Source: Madurella fahalii
Lineage: Eukaryota > Ascomycota > Sordariomycetes > Sordariales
Direction of reading: 5' to 3'
Length of the DNA stretch: 64,000 nt
NCBI GenBank assembly: GCA_029876055.1
Contig: CM056879.1
Location: 434,001-498,000, forward strand
Below are positions 1 through 10,435 of the stretch, in pieces; the first letter of the stretch is position 1, and the number at the start of each line of letters is the position of its first letter. The notes beneath the pieces were generated by a model that worked only from the letters and a program-made list of their open reading frames with translations, was not told the origin of the DNA and ran no database searches. The position numbers were made by a program, and so were the translations under genes.

Positions 1-744
1 TCTGGAATACATGTCCCTCGCCGACGGGGAGGCGTACAACGCCCACCTCATGCCGCTGATGCGCGGCGACGTGCTCCCGGACCGCACCGTGCCCGTTGAG
101 TACATCACGTACGACCTGTGGGAGAGCATGAGGGCGCACGACCTGGAGATGGCCAACGACATACTGGAGCCCGTGTTTGTCTTTATGCGCGCCCAGACGG
201 ACAAGGCGCGCACCAAGAAGATGGGCCTCAAGGACTATCTCGAGTACCGCGAGCGGGACGTCGGCAAGGGGTACGCGTCTTTGATTCATCACAAAACGAC
301 GAGATAACTGACATGAAGTGCGGAAACAGCCTCCTCGCTGCCTTGATGCGCTTCTCCATGGGCCTGTCCATGTCGGCAGAAGACCTCGAGATCGCGCGGC
401 CGGCGGATATGAACTGCTCCAAGCACCTTTCCATCATCAACGACATTTGGAGCTACGATAAAGAGCTGCTGACGTCGCAAAAGGCGCACGAGGAAGGCGG
501 CGTCCTATGCACGGGCGTGGCGACGTTTGCCGACGAGGCCGACTTGTCGGTCGACGCGGCCAAGCGCGTGCTCTACTGGCTGTGCCGCGAGTGGGAGATG
601 CGCCACGCCGAGCTGGTGCATGAGATTTTGGCCCGGCGGGATACGCCGGAGCTGCGCCAGTACCTCAAGGGCCTGGAGTACCAGATGAGCGGGAATGAAT
701 TTTGGAGCAGGACTACGCTGCGTTACTTGGCGCCGACCGAGTAG
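1..744 (+). CDS. Aristolochene-synthase-like sesquiterpene cyclase, 3' part
   Basis: Class I terpene cyclase, expected to cyclise farnesyl diphosphate in the cytosol. The reading frame is open from base 2, so the 5' end, including the first Asp-rich metal motif, lies outside the window. Exons are 1-270 and 330-744; the 59-bp intron (271-329, GTACGC...ACAG) joins the frames cleanly within a Gly codon. The visible part has the second metal-binding (NSE) motif NDIWSYDKE and the C-terminal WSRTTLRY, whose Arg-Tyr pair contacts diphosphate in this family. The stretches around WESMRAHD, YLEYRERDVGKG and GLEYQMSGNE look like fungal aristolochene synthases, as I remember them, rather than trichodiene synthase. 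The protein ends just after the RY pair, so there is no fused prenyltransferase domain. It heads a cluster of acyltransferase, oxidase, P450, SDR and PKS genes. Family is confident; the exact product is inference. Confidence 0.88.
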
Positions 745-1235
745 GTGGTTATTCGTACTTGGTTTTCTGGTACGTTATTTGATTTAGCTACAGAGGGCAT
801 GAAATGGCTTCCTACAGTATCTAGGCAGATGACAAGTCTATGACATCCCGTTAAAAGCGACGTATAAGTTGGCAAAAGTGAAATGAACCAATGACAGCGC
901 GGCGTTAGTGTTGATTCCCGGCGGTTACCCCTTTCAGCCGCATGTCACACACGACGGTGCTCTGCCTCTGAGTGTGTGCTGAAAAGATGCTGGTAATCAA
1001 GGTTTTTGTTTTTCTCGGATTATCCGGCCCCTCAGGTCTGCCTGAAATTCCTGGGATCCCACTGGGGTCCAAATGACCAATCCTTTGAGCGCTCCTTTCA
1101 AGTCTTATAGTGCTGACCGCACGATACTTTCCGCCGCTGGGTGTCAGTGATGAGATCAAGACAAGAAAACAACACTGTCCTGCCCACCATCAATTCCAAG
1201 CCCAGCGCCCAGTTGCGCTCGTCTGCCCAGTCACA
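745..1235. other. Intergenic, no gene seen
   Basis: Spacer of 491 bases between the terpene cyclase stop and the acyltransferase start. It should hold the cyclase 3' UTR and the acyltransferase promoter. No convincing coding frame, RNA gene or repeat was seen. Confidence 0.6.
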
Positions 1236-1900
1236 ATGGACGAACCACGGCGCTTCGCGCTCAACCCAATGGACAACATCATGCCAAGATTCAACATCAA
1301 CTTTATCTTGACATTTGGTCTCAAGCCCAGCGTGCCGTTTCAGCAGGTCCACGACCTGCTGCAGGCCAGCTTGCAGAGCGCGGCCGACGAGCTCCTCATC
1401 TTTCGACGCCGCGTCTTTGCGGTGCCAGCGGCACATGACCAGACACACCAGACCACAGCTGGCCGCCTCGAGGCGCGCGAGCACCCGGACTGGACGCCGC
1501 AGGTTGTTTTCAACGACCTCTCCGAATCATGGCCAGATTACCAGGATCTACTCGACTAAGGCCTCCCGCAGGACGAGCTAGACGGTGCCCAACTACTGCC
1601 GCCGGCGCCCATGGATCTCGACCCGGAGGGCGCCGCCGCCATTGTCGCTCAGGCCAATTTTGTGCATGGCGGGTTTCTCCTGGCTGTGTGCCACTTCCAC
1701 TCGCTGGTCGACGGCATGAGCGGATCTCTCCTGCTCAAGATGTGGGCCAAGCACTTGCGCATCCACCAGGGAGTCGACGAGGGGACGGCCCGTCTCGACA
1801 TTCCTCTTTCCAACTGCGATTATGATCTGGTGCCGCGGGCCTCACAGAAGGCCGGCAACAAGGTCCCGTCACCGCACGAGGTACAGAAGGCATCCCCGGA
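1236..1900 (+). pseudogene. HxxxD-type acyltransferase, broken and truncated
   Basis: Remnant of a BAHD-like fungal acyltransferase (trichothecene 3-O-acetyltransferase-like, Pfam Transferase family), which moves an acyl group from a thioester to a terpenoid hydroxyl. ATG at 1236 opens a frame that stays in register to 1967, but TAA at 1557-1559 interrupts it. The sequence on both sides of the stop reads as normal family sequence, so the stop is a lesion and not an intron. The catalytic HSLVDG motif (HxxxDG) lies near 1701. Family-like sequence ends near 1900, inside the 3' end of the oppositely oriented oxidase remnant. The C-terminal half, with the DFGWG-type motif, is missing. By context it would have esterified the sesquiterpene, perhaps with the PKS product. 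The family is clear and loss of function nearly certain. Confidence 0.8.
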
Positions 1901-3231
1901 AATATGGCATTGCCTCCTGCGGCCCGCGATGCTTGCAGCCACTGCTTGGAGATGGGCTGGTAGGTAAAGGTGACGGTTGCCGTCGTCGGCAAGACGCGAT
2001 TCGCCAGGTCGATGACGGTGCGGTTGGCAATGCTGATGGCGCGCGGGTCCGGCTTGAAGCTGACCGTGTGAAAGGTCTGGCGGAAATCGCGGGCGCCGAA
2101 GAGCTAACCCGCGGCAAAGGGCAGGTACGTCCACGAATCGTACACCTTGCCACCGTCGTTGTCGAGCACCTCGCGACCCTCGATGGCGTTGAAGTCCCGG
2201 AACGCCTGGGGGTTCGGGTCCGTGCCGAATGCGATCTGGGCCATGATGACCTCGTGATGATTGATGCCCGGTGCGATGGCCACGATCGGCATGATGGCGA
2301 CGTTGGGTCCTCGACACCATCACCCGGGGCCGTGTACGTGTTCAGCGCGTTGAAGAAGGCATCCGTCGTGGCGGGGGAATCCGTCAGGTTCCACACCACG
2401 GTGCGGATAAACGCTGGCCTCGCGGCAAACGTCGTCATGTCGAAGCGCGTGACGATGCCAAAGTGGTTGTGACCGCCCTTGAGGGCCCAGAACAGGTCCT
2501 TGTCGGGCCCGCTGGCCGTGGCCTCGACGATGCGCCCGTCGGGCAGCACCACCTCGTAGCCAACGACGCTATCGGCGTCCCACCCGAAGCGACTGCTCCA
2601 GAGCCCGATGCCGCCCGCCAGCAGCAGCCCGCCCACGTACACGGGCGAGTAGCGTCCGCCGTTGACGGCCAGCCCGTACGGTGCCAGCCACGCGTACACG
2701 TCGCCCCACGTCTGGCCAGGGCCGATGCTGGCGATAGCCTTGTTGCGGCTCAGGGTGCGCCGGTTGAGTGACCACAGCGCAATCATAACGCCGGGCTGCA
2801 CCGACTGCGCACCGCGCACTGGCATGTGGCCGCCTGCGCGCACCGCAAAGGGCGACCGCGCGCCGGCGATGATGCGCAGCGCCTTGCTGACGTCGCCCGC
2901 GCTGGCAGGCTCAAACACGCAGTTTGGTGTAATAAGAAAGGTCTTGGACCAGATGGCTGTTTAAGTTGTGCAACGTCAAGTGTCACTGTGTCAGTGGAGC
3001 TGGTACTTGGATTGTGGGACAGAGATGAGGGGGATGCAGGTACCCACCTGTGGCTTCTTCGTTGAAATCGGCCGTGTTGGGAAGATACAGCTTGGTTGGG
3101 AACTCGCGTGCCAGCTCACTGCACGCCGCGTTGGCTGTTGTGTTGTCGGTGCCGTGAGCGAAGTCGGTGCTGGCGAGGGCGAGAGAGGCCAGGCCGAGGA
3201 GGCCGTGGCACGACAATCGGGTGAAAAGCAT
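1901..3231 (-). pseudogene. FAD-linked oxidase (PCMH/BBE type), broken
   Basis: Secreted or vesicular flavin oxidase of the berberine-bridge/6-hydroxynicotine-oxidase family. The chosen ATG (3231) gives a hydrophobic signal-like start (MLFTRLSCHGLLGLASLALA). An intron at 2957-3047 separates exon 1 (3231-3048) from the FAD domain. RAGGHMPV carries the His expected to bind FAD covalently, and GPGQTWGDVY and GGLLLAGGIG follow. Three lesions are visible: a one-base loss at the GGG run 2305-2307 shifts the frame after GDGVEDP; TAG at 2104-2106 interrupts the continuation after YLPFAAG; and the C-terminal end is cut off near 1900 where it meets the acyltransferase remnant. FAD oxidases occur in eremophilane (PR-toxin-type) clusters, consistent with the neighbouring cyclase. 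Non-functional as read. Confidence 0.8.
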
Positions 3232-3927
3232 GGCGGTACCTTGCAGCAAATTCAAACGGTGAAATTTAACGCCCTTATGCCATACAAGCCCGCTCCAGCA
3301 TCGGAGCGGTTCATGTTCATCTTATATACCAGGCGCAATTCAAGCTTAGCTGTCTACTTCCTTTGATCTAATTAGTCCCTGGCACAGCCATGCGGATGCC
3401 TAGGTGAAGAGCACGTTGGTGAACGCCACTGGCGTTTCGGGACATGAGGTTGTCGGCCTGCCAGGCACATCATCAAACCGTTGCGGAACCGTCCCAGGGC
3501 TTTGGTTTGCAATGCATGCAGGTTCACCTAACAATAGCTGCGCTGTCGTCTCATGGCAGCGGTGCATTATTGGCAACCGTTGGCTGTGCAGATGCAGGCA
3601 GATGGCGTGGCACCGTTGTCACCGAGTTTGGCCCAAAACCACGGCACGCACCCGTACTTGGCGCTATGAGCTGCCCGTTTCTTGGGATTAGCAATTTACG
3701 GGTAGGCGAGAACCCGGTCAGGGGACTCAGTGGTCCACGGGGGGCTGGCCTATACGAGGCTGACCGAGAGGGCGTTCAGCACGCGATATTGAGGTATGGA
3801 CGCGGAACAAGATCGGATGGTCGTCTTTCACAGTCTCACCGATAGGCAGTTACTGAAAACGGACAAGCAGGGGTCCGACGCCGATTTCTCTCTCGGCCTT
3901 TTCCCGATCGGGTTTTAGAGCTAGATC
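3232..3927. other. Intergenic, no gene seen
   Basis: Spacer upstream of the broken oxidase. It should contain the former promoter of that gene. No coding region or structured repeat recognised. Confidence 0.5.
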
Positions 3928-4557
3928 ACGAACCGACTGACCAGTCCGGACTGTGCCAGTCTGGGAGGTAAAGCTCGGATCACTGACCCATTTTTTGCCG
4001 TTTTAAGCCCTCCTTAAGCCCATTCTGCACGCTCCAGCCAGACTGGCCACCCCTCCCCTGTCGCGATGTATCAAAGTGGAAATCGTCGTCGGGTCGCCCA
4101 GGAATGGTAAATAGTGGATCAATTCTGCCCTGTTTCTAACCAGTCCGTGCCGATGGTGAGATGAGCGGTTTGGGCCGGACTGCCCAGTCCCGTGTAGGCC
4201 CAGTCGCAGTTGGATGGTAGGCGTCGGGTTTGTCGATAATAGAGATGCCAACCTCATTGTGAATATAGGTTAGATATACTACAATGCGTTTAGTTATAGC
4301 TACTATATATACTGGTACACTCGCTATCTACGACCTCTAAAATATTAGATCGTTGCGCTGATATTGTTGTTACAGCGTCCTAATAAGTTGCTATTGCACC
4401 AAAATTTTAGCCAACAAGTCTTTGTAATGATAGACTGATGCGCAGTGGCACTACGAAGACGGTAAGCCAAAAGGCCCTTGAGTAGCCAAGACGTAAAAGA
4501 ACAGTACGTCGTCGCCCAGACCCACCCTCGGAAGTCCGGACTGCCCAGTCGGTTCGT
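3928..4557. mobile_element. Candidate MITE with 25-bp inverted ends
   Basis: The 25 bases at 3928-3952 (beginning ACGAACCGACTG) match the reverse complement of 4533-4557 at 23 of 25 positions, giving a 630-bp unit with terminal inverted repeats. A further partial copy of the end motif (CCGGACTGCCCAGTC) lies inside near 4173, and a related stretch near 3955-3965. The interior has no open coding frame of note and includes an AT-rich patch (about 4255-4440). I found no clear target-site duplication, so the exact ends are uncertain. It lies between the oxidase and P450 remnants. Confidence 0.5.
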
Positions 4558-4908
4558 CTCCCGTCCCGCACTCGACGGTCCGATTTTTAGGGCAGCGCTC
4601 CAACGAATCAATTCTCAAACCAGGCCTGGGCTTGGCTTGGCTCGCCAAGAGAGTCCAGGGGTTGGTTGCAAGCGATAACCCTAACCCGACACCAGAATCT
4701 AAGGATCAAGTTCCAGCAGTGCAACATACCTCGTTATTAACCCAGAACAAGAAGGGAGAACTAGAGTCACTTGTCAGATTTAAATCTGACTAGAATTGAT
4801 CGTGTGGATTTTGCTTGCTGAGGGTGTTGGTTTTAGGTAGGGGCTAAGTCACCACGCTACCGCCCGCTCCGTAAAATAAACCATGACCGGTGCCTTCCAC
4901 CACATGAC
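4558..4908. other. Intergenic, no gene seen
   Basis: Spacer of 351 bases downstream of the broken P450. Nothing recognised. Confidence 0.5.
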
Positions 4909-6796
4909 TTAGCAGCGGGATGCGGCCTCCCAATCCAGGTCCCGATTCACCAGCTTCATGTCATACCGGAACAACATCTTGGCCATGCATGATGCCATCT
5001 CGACATAGGCAAAGCTGACAAATAACACATGTCAATTTCAATGTCTATCTTAGGTCTCGGGAGATCGGGAAACATACTTGCGCCCGATGCACGCCCTGTA
5101 GCCCAGCGAAAACGGCTGGCTTGCTTCCTTGACATTGGTATTGTCGGGATCGAGCCACCGCTCCGGCTTGAAGCGCATCGGCTCGTGGAAGTTCTTGGGG
5201 TCATGCGTGACTGCCCAGGCGCTTGTGTACACTTTAACCTGATCAACTCGAACGGCATCAGTAGGTAATTTAGCGCCTAGGGTCAAAGAACAATCACGCA
5301 CACTTTTGGGAACCTTGAATCCATCAATATCCGCCCCCGTCGACACCCAGGGAAACCCTTGGGACCCCGGTGGGTGGATTCGTAGGGCTTCGTTGATGAC
5401 GGCCTGGTGGTACGGCAACTGCAAGGCCGAGTTGGCGTCGATATCCTCGTACCGGCTATACCGCATGCGGATCTCCCTCGTGAGCTTGTCGAGTGTCGCC
5501 GGTGTCTTGAGGAGATAGTAGACTGCTGCGGCAAGGCACGTTGCTGTCGTCTGGCCCCCGGCGATGCTACATTCATGTTAGTCACTGGCAATCTCGAGAA
5601 GAAAAGGAGAAAAGAAAACTTGAATTCTCACATTAGCGTGGACGCGTGGCGTCATTTCCTCCTGTGGTACCTCGCCGCTGCGCACTTTGGCGACAAGGTT
5701 GGTGTGAAAGTCGTCACGGGCGGTTTTGGCATCGAGACGTCTGCACAAAAATTAGATATGGATTTCTTGACCACAATACAAAGACAGACAGGACATACTT
5801 TTGACCTTGGCTCGGCTGAACATCGAGTGCTGGGCCCGCACCCGCACTGTCAGCCACGGCAGACACCATCTCCCTAGCGTGGCTAGCAGCCTGACCCGTC
5901 GCAGGTTGTCCATAAGGGTGATCTCGAACAGATGGCTGAGGATGATAAACTGTCCAGAACAAGAAGAGGGGCATAATTACCCTGTTTAACACATCCAAAG
6001 CCCTCCCCAAACGACATCTTGCCGAGTATGTCAAATGCCACCATCTCCAACCAATGCACCATAGTGATCCCCTTTCCACCACTCTTTTGGCTCAGCGGAC
6101 CCAGCTTGTCCATAAAACCGTCGAGACAGCGCTGCACAATCGACTCCTGGGCCGCGAGCGCCTTGACCGAGAAGGCGGCCGTCAGATCCCGCTTTTTACG
6201 CGCGTGCACGGCCGGGTCGCGCTACGATCCGATACATCCCGTCTTGAAGCCGGACCCGTAGATGTCGTAGAACTCGCCCTTGACTAGAAGATCGGCTTTC
6301 GGTGGGGGGTAGCCGTAGATGGCCTTCCACGAGCTGACCGAGGCGAACGACAGCTCGTTGGGCGACACGCGGAAGACGGGGCCGTATTTCCGATGCATAT
6401 TCTCAATCGCCCGGTGTGATCGCCCGCTCGTCGTGTGCCAGAAGCGCCAGAACAGTGATGCTCGTCCCCAGAACGGCCCGGGAAATCCCGTCAGGGGGTG
6501 GAAATACAGATTATACGCCATCTGGAGAACAAGACCCCCCAGGATCTTGTGACGTTAGCATCTTAACCCGAGACGATATTCCCAAGCTGTGATAGTGCGG
6601 GTGAAGGCCATGCAAGGCACACTGTGAGGACGAGTAACTCTCGGCATCTCGTTTTTGCCTGGATGGCCTGAACCTTCTGCTGCAGAATTGGAAAAGCGTC
6701 GACTTGATCAAATCCAACCCGCAACTTGAAGGCCTCGATGCGGTGCTGGCAGTCCTCGAACAGGCTGTTGAAAGCCGACGAGATGTGAGATGCCAT
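4909..6796 (-). pseudogene. Cytochrome P450, broken
   Basis: Microsomal P450 resembling the fungal isotrichodermin C-15-hydroxylase group. Exon 1 is 6796-6623 (start inferred). An intron at 6622-6546 joins it to a membrane-anchor-like segment ILGGLVLQMAYNLYFHPL. Later exons carry the I-helix motif AGGQTTAT (about 5565), the ExxR motif EALR, the PERW motif FKPERW and the heme loop FSLGYRACIG. A final intron at 5015-5077 leads to FAYVEM and a TAA stop at 4909. Lesions: an in-frame TAG at 6222-6224 just after KTGCIGS, and exon phases that do not join without small indels near 5746 and 5654. Divergent from the intact P450 at 7148, with a 351-bp shared promoter. Every conserved P450 landmark survives, so inactivation looks recent. 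Confidence 0.78.
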
Positions 6797-7147
6797 CTTC
6801 TGCCTTGGGCCAACTGCAAAACAGAAAAAAGCTGTTCCGAATTGGCAATCGTCACTCTTGACGGACTGGCGATGTTGTCGCTGGGGTGGTATTGTGCGAG
6901 TCGAGTGAAAATGTGGGGATGTGGGTGCAGCGCAGAAAGGGGCAACCACCGTTCGGTGGCTTACCACGATTGGCACCGTCCAGCAGCGGCGCGGTCCGAG
7001 ACACATAGCAGCAGCAAACAGGGTCCATTCTCGTTGCAGCGGGTTGAGTTTGAACCTAGATCGTACTACCCTTGATCCACCCAATCCCCAGTCGCGCACC
7101 CGTGGCCCCTGGATCGAGCAGCAGAATAGCTTCATCTCGTACCGGCG
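6797..7147. promoter_or_regulatory. Shared divergent promoter region
   Basis: The 351 bases between the start of the broken P450 (minus strand) and the intact P450 (plus strand) must carry both promoters. No specific factor site could be assigned with confidence. Confidence 0.4.
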
Positions 7148-9008
7148 ATGGCCCTCTATCTCATTCTTGCGGTTGCTCTTTGCGTGGTTCAGGTCCTGCG
7201 CGTCATCTCGCGCCTCGTCCGCAACGTGCGAACGGCCCGGCTCTCGGGCCTGCCTTACACGCTGTCGCCCATCCACGAGCTCCAGGGCCTCGCCTACATC
7301 ACCGACCCGCTGCTGCGCTGGTGTTATCGCGACTACCTGCTCCTCGGCCAGGGATGGCCACGATGGGCTCGGTTCATGGTCAAGGACTGGCACTACGAGG
7401 ACCGCAACCGCGCGCACAAGGAGTTTGGGCCCGTCTTTCTGGTCGTCTCCCCCTGCGGGCTCGTGTGCTATGTCGGCCACACCGAGACGGCGCTGCAAGT
7501 CGTCACGCGCAGAAAGGCATTCATCAAGCCGCCCGAAAAAATGAGTGAGATGCCCCACCCATGATTCACTATCCCCTTGGCGACTCTTAACAATGGTGAC
7601 CAGAAATGCTCGAGCCGTTTGGTCCCAACGTGGTGTCGGTTGACGGTAACGAGTGGCGGTTCCATCTGGGCATCACGCTGCCGCCGCTGGCCGCCGACGG
7701 TGTTCACCGAACCGTGTGGGAGGAAACGCAGCGGCAGGTGGACATGATGGCGGCGGCGTGGAGAAGCAGCAGCGGGCCGAGCAGTGTCAAGACCAACATC
7801 TACACGCTGACCGTCAACACTATGTCGCTCGCTGGCTTTGGCAAGGCGACTGACTGGGCCGACGCCGACAAGGCCGTCCCGCCGGGCCACACCCTCTCGG
7901 TTGTCGGCGCCATCTGGGGCGTTGTCATGCATCTCCCCCACATCCTGCCGCTGCCCAAGTGGACGCTGGCGCGCTCGCCGTGGCAGGTGGCGTACCGCGC
8001 CTATGTCGAGTTTGACCAGTACATGGACGAGCTGCTGGCGGCGGAGCGGGAGAAACTGAAATTGCAGACCAACACGACTGAGATGACCAAGGACAACCTC
8101 CTCACGGCCGTGCTGCGGTCCAGCATGGCAAACCAAGAGGCCTCTCGGGACGTCACCGATGAGAAAGAGAAAGATCGAGCCCCTGGATCCGGTCCAATGG
8201 TGAGGACGAGTCTGACAGACGATGAGCTCAAGGGCAACGTCTTCATTTTCCTGCTTGCCGGTATGTCTTCCATCGCCGGTATGAACCCCGCTGACGTTGA
8301 GAGATAGGATACGACACCACAGCTAACACGATCCTGTTTTGCGTCACCATGCTAGCACTGTACCCCGACATCCAGAAGCGGATCTGCGAGGAGATCGACC
8401 GAATCCACACTGAAGCGGAGCAGGCTGGACGGTCCGACCTGTCCTTTGCCGATGACTTTCCCAAGTTCCGCTATCTCGTAGCGTTCATGTACGAGGTCAT
8501 GCGCGTATTCCCCATTGTGCTGCCCATCGCGCGCGTGACGGCAGGCGAGGAGGACCTGCGCGTCGGCAGCTCGTCCCACCACCTCCCTGCGGGGACGGGC
8601 GTGGTTGTCAACAACACGGCCATCCACTACTCTGAGACCAACTGGCCTGCGCCCGAGGTCATCGAGCCGCGGCGCTGGCCTGTGAGCGATCCGCACGCCG
8701 TCGACCCGTCGCGGCCGTTGACGGCGGAGCAGGAAGATGAGATCCGTAGAGGCCGTGTGCCGATCTTAGCCTGTCGCAAGGGCAGGTTTCTGGCTTTCGG
8801 CGAGGGTCCACGCGCATGCCTCGGCCGCATCTTTGCGCGAGTCGAGTTTGTGGCATTTTTCAGTAGGCTGCTGCGGCACCACCGCTTGCGATTGGACGGG
8901 TCTGTCTCGAGCGTCCATGTCGAAAAGGTGTTGAGGTTGAGGAGTGGCGGGTCGCCTGTGACGCTGATCCCGCCTGAAGATGTGAGGATATGCTTGGATG
9001 CGCGCTAG
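7148..9008 (+). CDS. Cytochrome P450 monooxygenase
   Basis: Membrane-anchored heme monooxygenase, presumably oxidising the terpenoid or polyketide scaffold in the ER. Exons are 7148-7544, 7604-8260 and 8308-9008; introns of 59 and 47 bp have clean GTGAGA/CAG and GTATGT/TAG borders and keep phase. The start gives a hydrophobic anchor (MALYLILAVALCVVQVL). Landmarks are AGYDTT (I-helix, formed across the second splice), EVMR (ExxR), PRRW and the heme loop FGEGPRACLG. About 30 extra residues sit between PRRW and the heme loop (near PLTAEQEDEIRRG), longer than in most relatives. No lesion seen. Its 3' end converges on the SDR gene with 108 bp between stops. Substrate unknown. Confidence 0.9.
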
Positions 9009-9116
9009 GGTGATTGAGTTAGTGCCCTGCAAAGTCAGTGAATGCAAACAGATTCGTGTCTGTTAAGAAATGTATATTCTCGAATCTAGTCCCTGTGATA
9101 TCTGATACGTAACAAT

Positions 9117-10109
9117 TTACAGCCATTGCTTCAGCTCTGCCTCTGTCCACTCCCACAACATACCGCCTAGCTTGGGATCCTTGCTGGCCTTGGTCGACAT
9201 GTTAGACAGATCGCCGACCGGCTCGTAGAAGGCTCCGCTCTTGATTTTCCCCCGGGGAGCGCCGATGGACCATAGCAAGTTGTGTGTGCCTTCCTCAGGG
9301 GTCTTCATCTTGCCCACGTTGGGGAGGTATACCAGCGCCTTGTCGACCAGCCCGAGGTTCGTGACCAGCCTGGTCGTTACAACGCCGGGGGTCAGGCTCA
9401 GTGACAAGATCTTGGGATAGCGCGCCGCCAGCTCGCGCGCATACATCATGTTGGCAAACTTGCTTTGGCCGTAGCGAATCCAGCGACCCAGAACCGGGAG
9501 GTCCTGTTGGGACTTGAGCCGGTCGAACTGGATGCCGCCTTTCGGAGTCATGGCCCAGCCTGCGCTTGTCACCATGACGATGCGGACGTCGGAGCCTTCA
9601 AGGTCGCTCGTGGCCTGCAGTAACGGCAGCAGCTTGCGCACCAGCAGGGCATGGCCGAGGTGGTTGGTGGCGATGTGGATCTCGTAGCCGTCGGTTGACA
9701 CGCCAGCAGGCACGGCCATGATGCCGGCATTGCAAACGAGCACATCGAGGCGCGAGAGTTGGGCGAGTATCTTGTCGGCGGCGGCCTTGACGCTGGAGAG
9801 GTTGGCGAGATCGGCCTCTACAAAGGTGATAGGGACGTCGGGCGCAGCCTCTCTGGCGCTGGCAATGGTGGCCTCGGCTGATTTGGCGTTGCGGCCAGTG
9901 AAGAGGACGTGGGCAGGCTTGTGGCGGACCAGCTCGATGACGGTACCACCTCCGACGCCCGCGGTGCCTGCAGGTGTAGCACTTGTCAGCCAGGCGCACC
10001 AGCAGAAACCACCCAAAAGGACTCTCTGGAGACAGTGCTTACCACCAGTGATGAGGATGACCTTGCCTGTCAGGTCTGGCACGTCCTTTTTCGGGTCAAA
10101 CCCAGGCAT
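9117..10109 (-). CDS. Short-chain dehydrogenase/reductase 1
   Basis: NAD(P)-dependent oxidoreductase of the classical SDR fold, 305 residues, close in style to fungal retinol-dehydrogenase-like or WW-domain-oxidoreductase-like enzymes. The start MPGFDPKKDVPDL is followed by intron 9968-10042, which splits the cofactor-binding glycine motif: spliced, it reads TGGTAGVGGG. NAGIMAVP follows the fourth strand, the catalytic Ser lies in VMVTSAGW, and the Tyr/Lys pair is YGQSK. Exons 10109-10043 and 9967-9117 sum to an exact frame. No lesions. SDRs in sesquiterpenoid clusters usually oxidise a ring hydroxyl to a ketone or the reverse; the substrate here is inferred only from the neighbours. Confidence 0.9.
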   Translation of the reverse strand: MPGFDPKKDVPDLTGKVILITGGKHCLQRVLLGGFCWCAWLTSATPAGTAGVGGGTVIELVRHKPAHVLFTGRNAKSAEATIASAREAAPDVPITFVEADLANLSSVKAAADKILAQLSRLDVLVCNAGIMAVPAGVSTDGYEIHIATNHLGHALLVRKLLPLLQATSDLEGSDVRIVMVTSAGWAMTPKGGIQFDRLKSQQDLPVLGRWIRYGQSKFANMMYARELAARYPKILSLSLTPGVVTTRLVTNLGLVDKALVYLPNVGKMKTPEEGTHNLLWSIGAPRGKIKSGAFYEPVGDLSNMSTKASKDPKLGGMLWEWTEAELKQWL

Positions 10110-10435
10110 CTTGGTCTTGCTCAAAAGAAAGTATGGTGGCCCTTGGGAGAGGATTTGCGGCGAGGCTCGACAAGCAAACGAATCGAAGGCTGGGAGATTC
10201 CGTCTAATAATTAAGACACCAGCGCAGTGCAACGTTGCGCAAACAGGCGCTGCCGCGTATCTTTGTTTGTTCTGCTGCCTACAGTAACCGTTTTTCTGTG
10301 CTCTAGCCTCTCGGACAGTTTTCTTTCTTGCCGGACCATCGTATCTGCCCGTGGCCGTCCGTCCCGCATTTGCAGGTCTACGATCATTCGCTCGACCCCT
10401 CCCGCACTGTAGGGCCTGCACAACCAGGCCACCCT
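10110..10435. other. Intergenic, no gene seen
   Basis: Spacer of 326 bases between two same-strand SDR genes; it should hold the promoter of the left one. No other signal. Confidence 0.5.

Noticed and set aside
1504..1577. Possible intron that would remove the TAA in the acyltransferase
   Set aside because: The removed part reads as normal family sequence in register, and its 5' border is weak; a nonsense change fits better.
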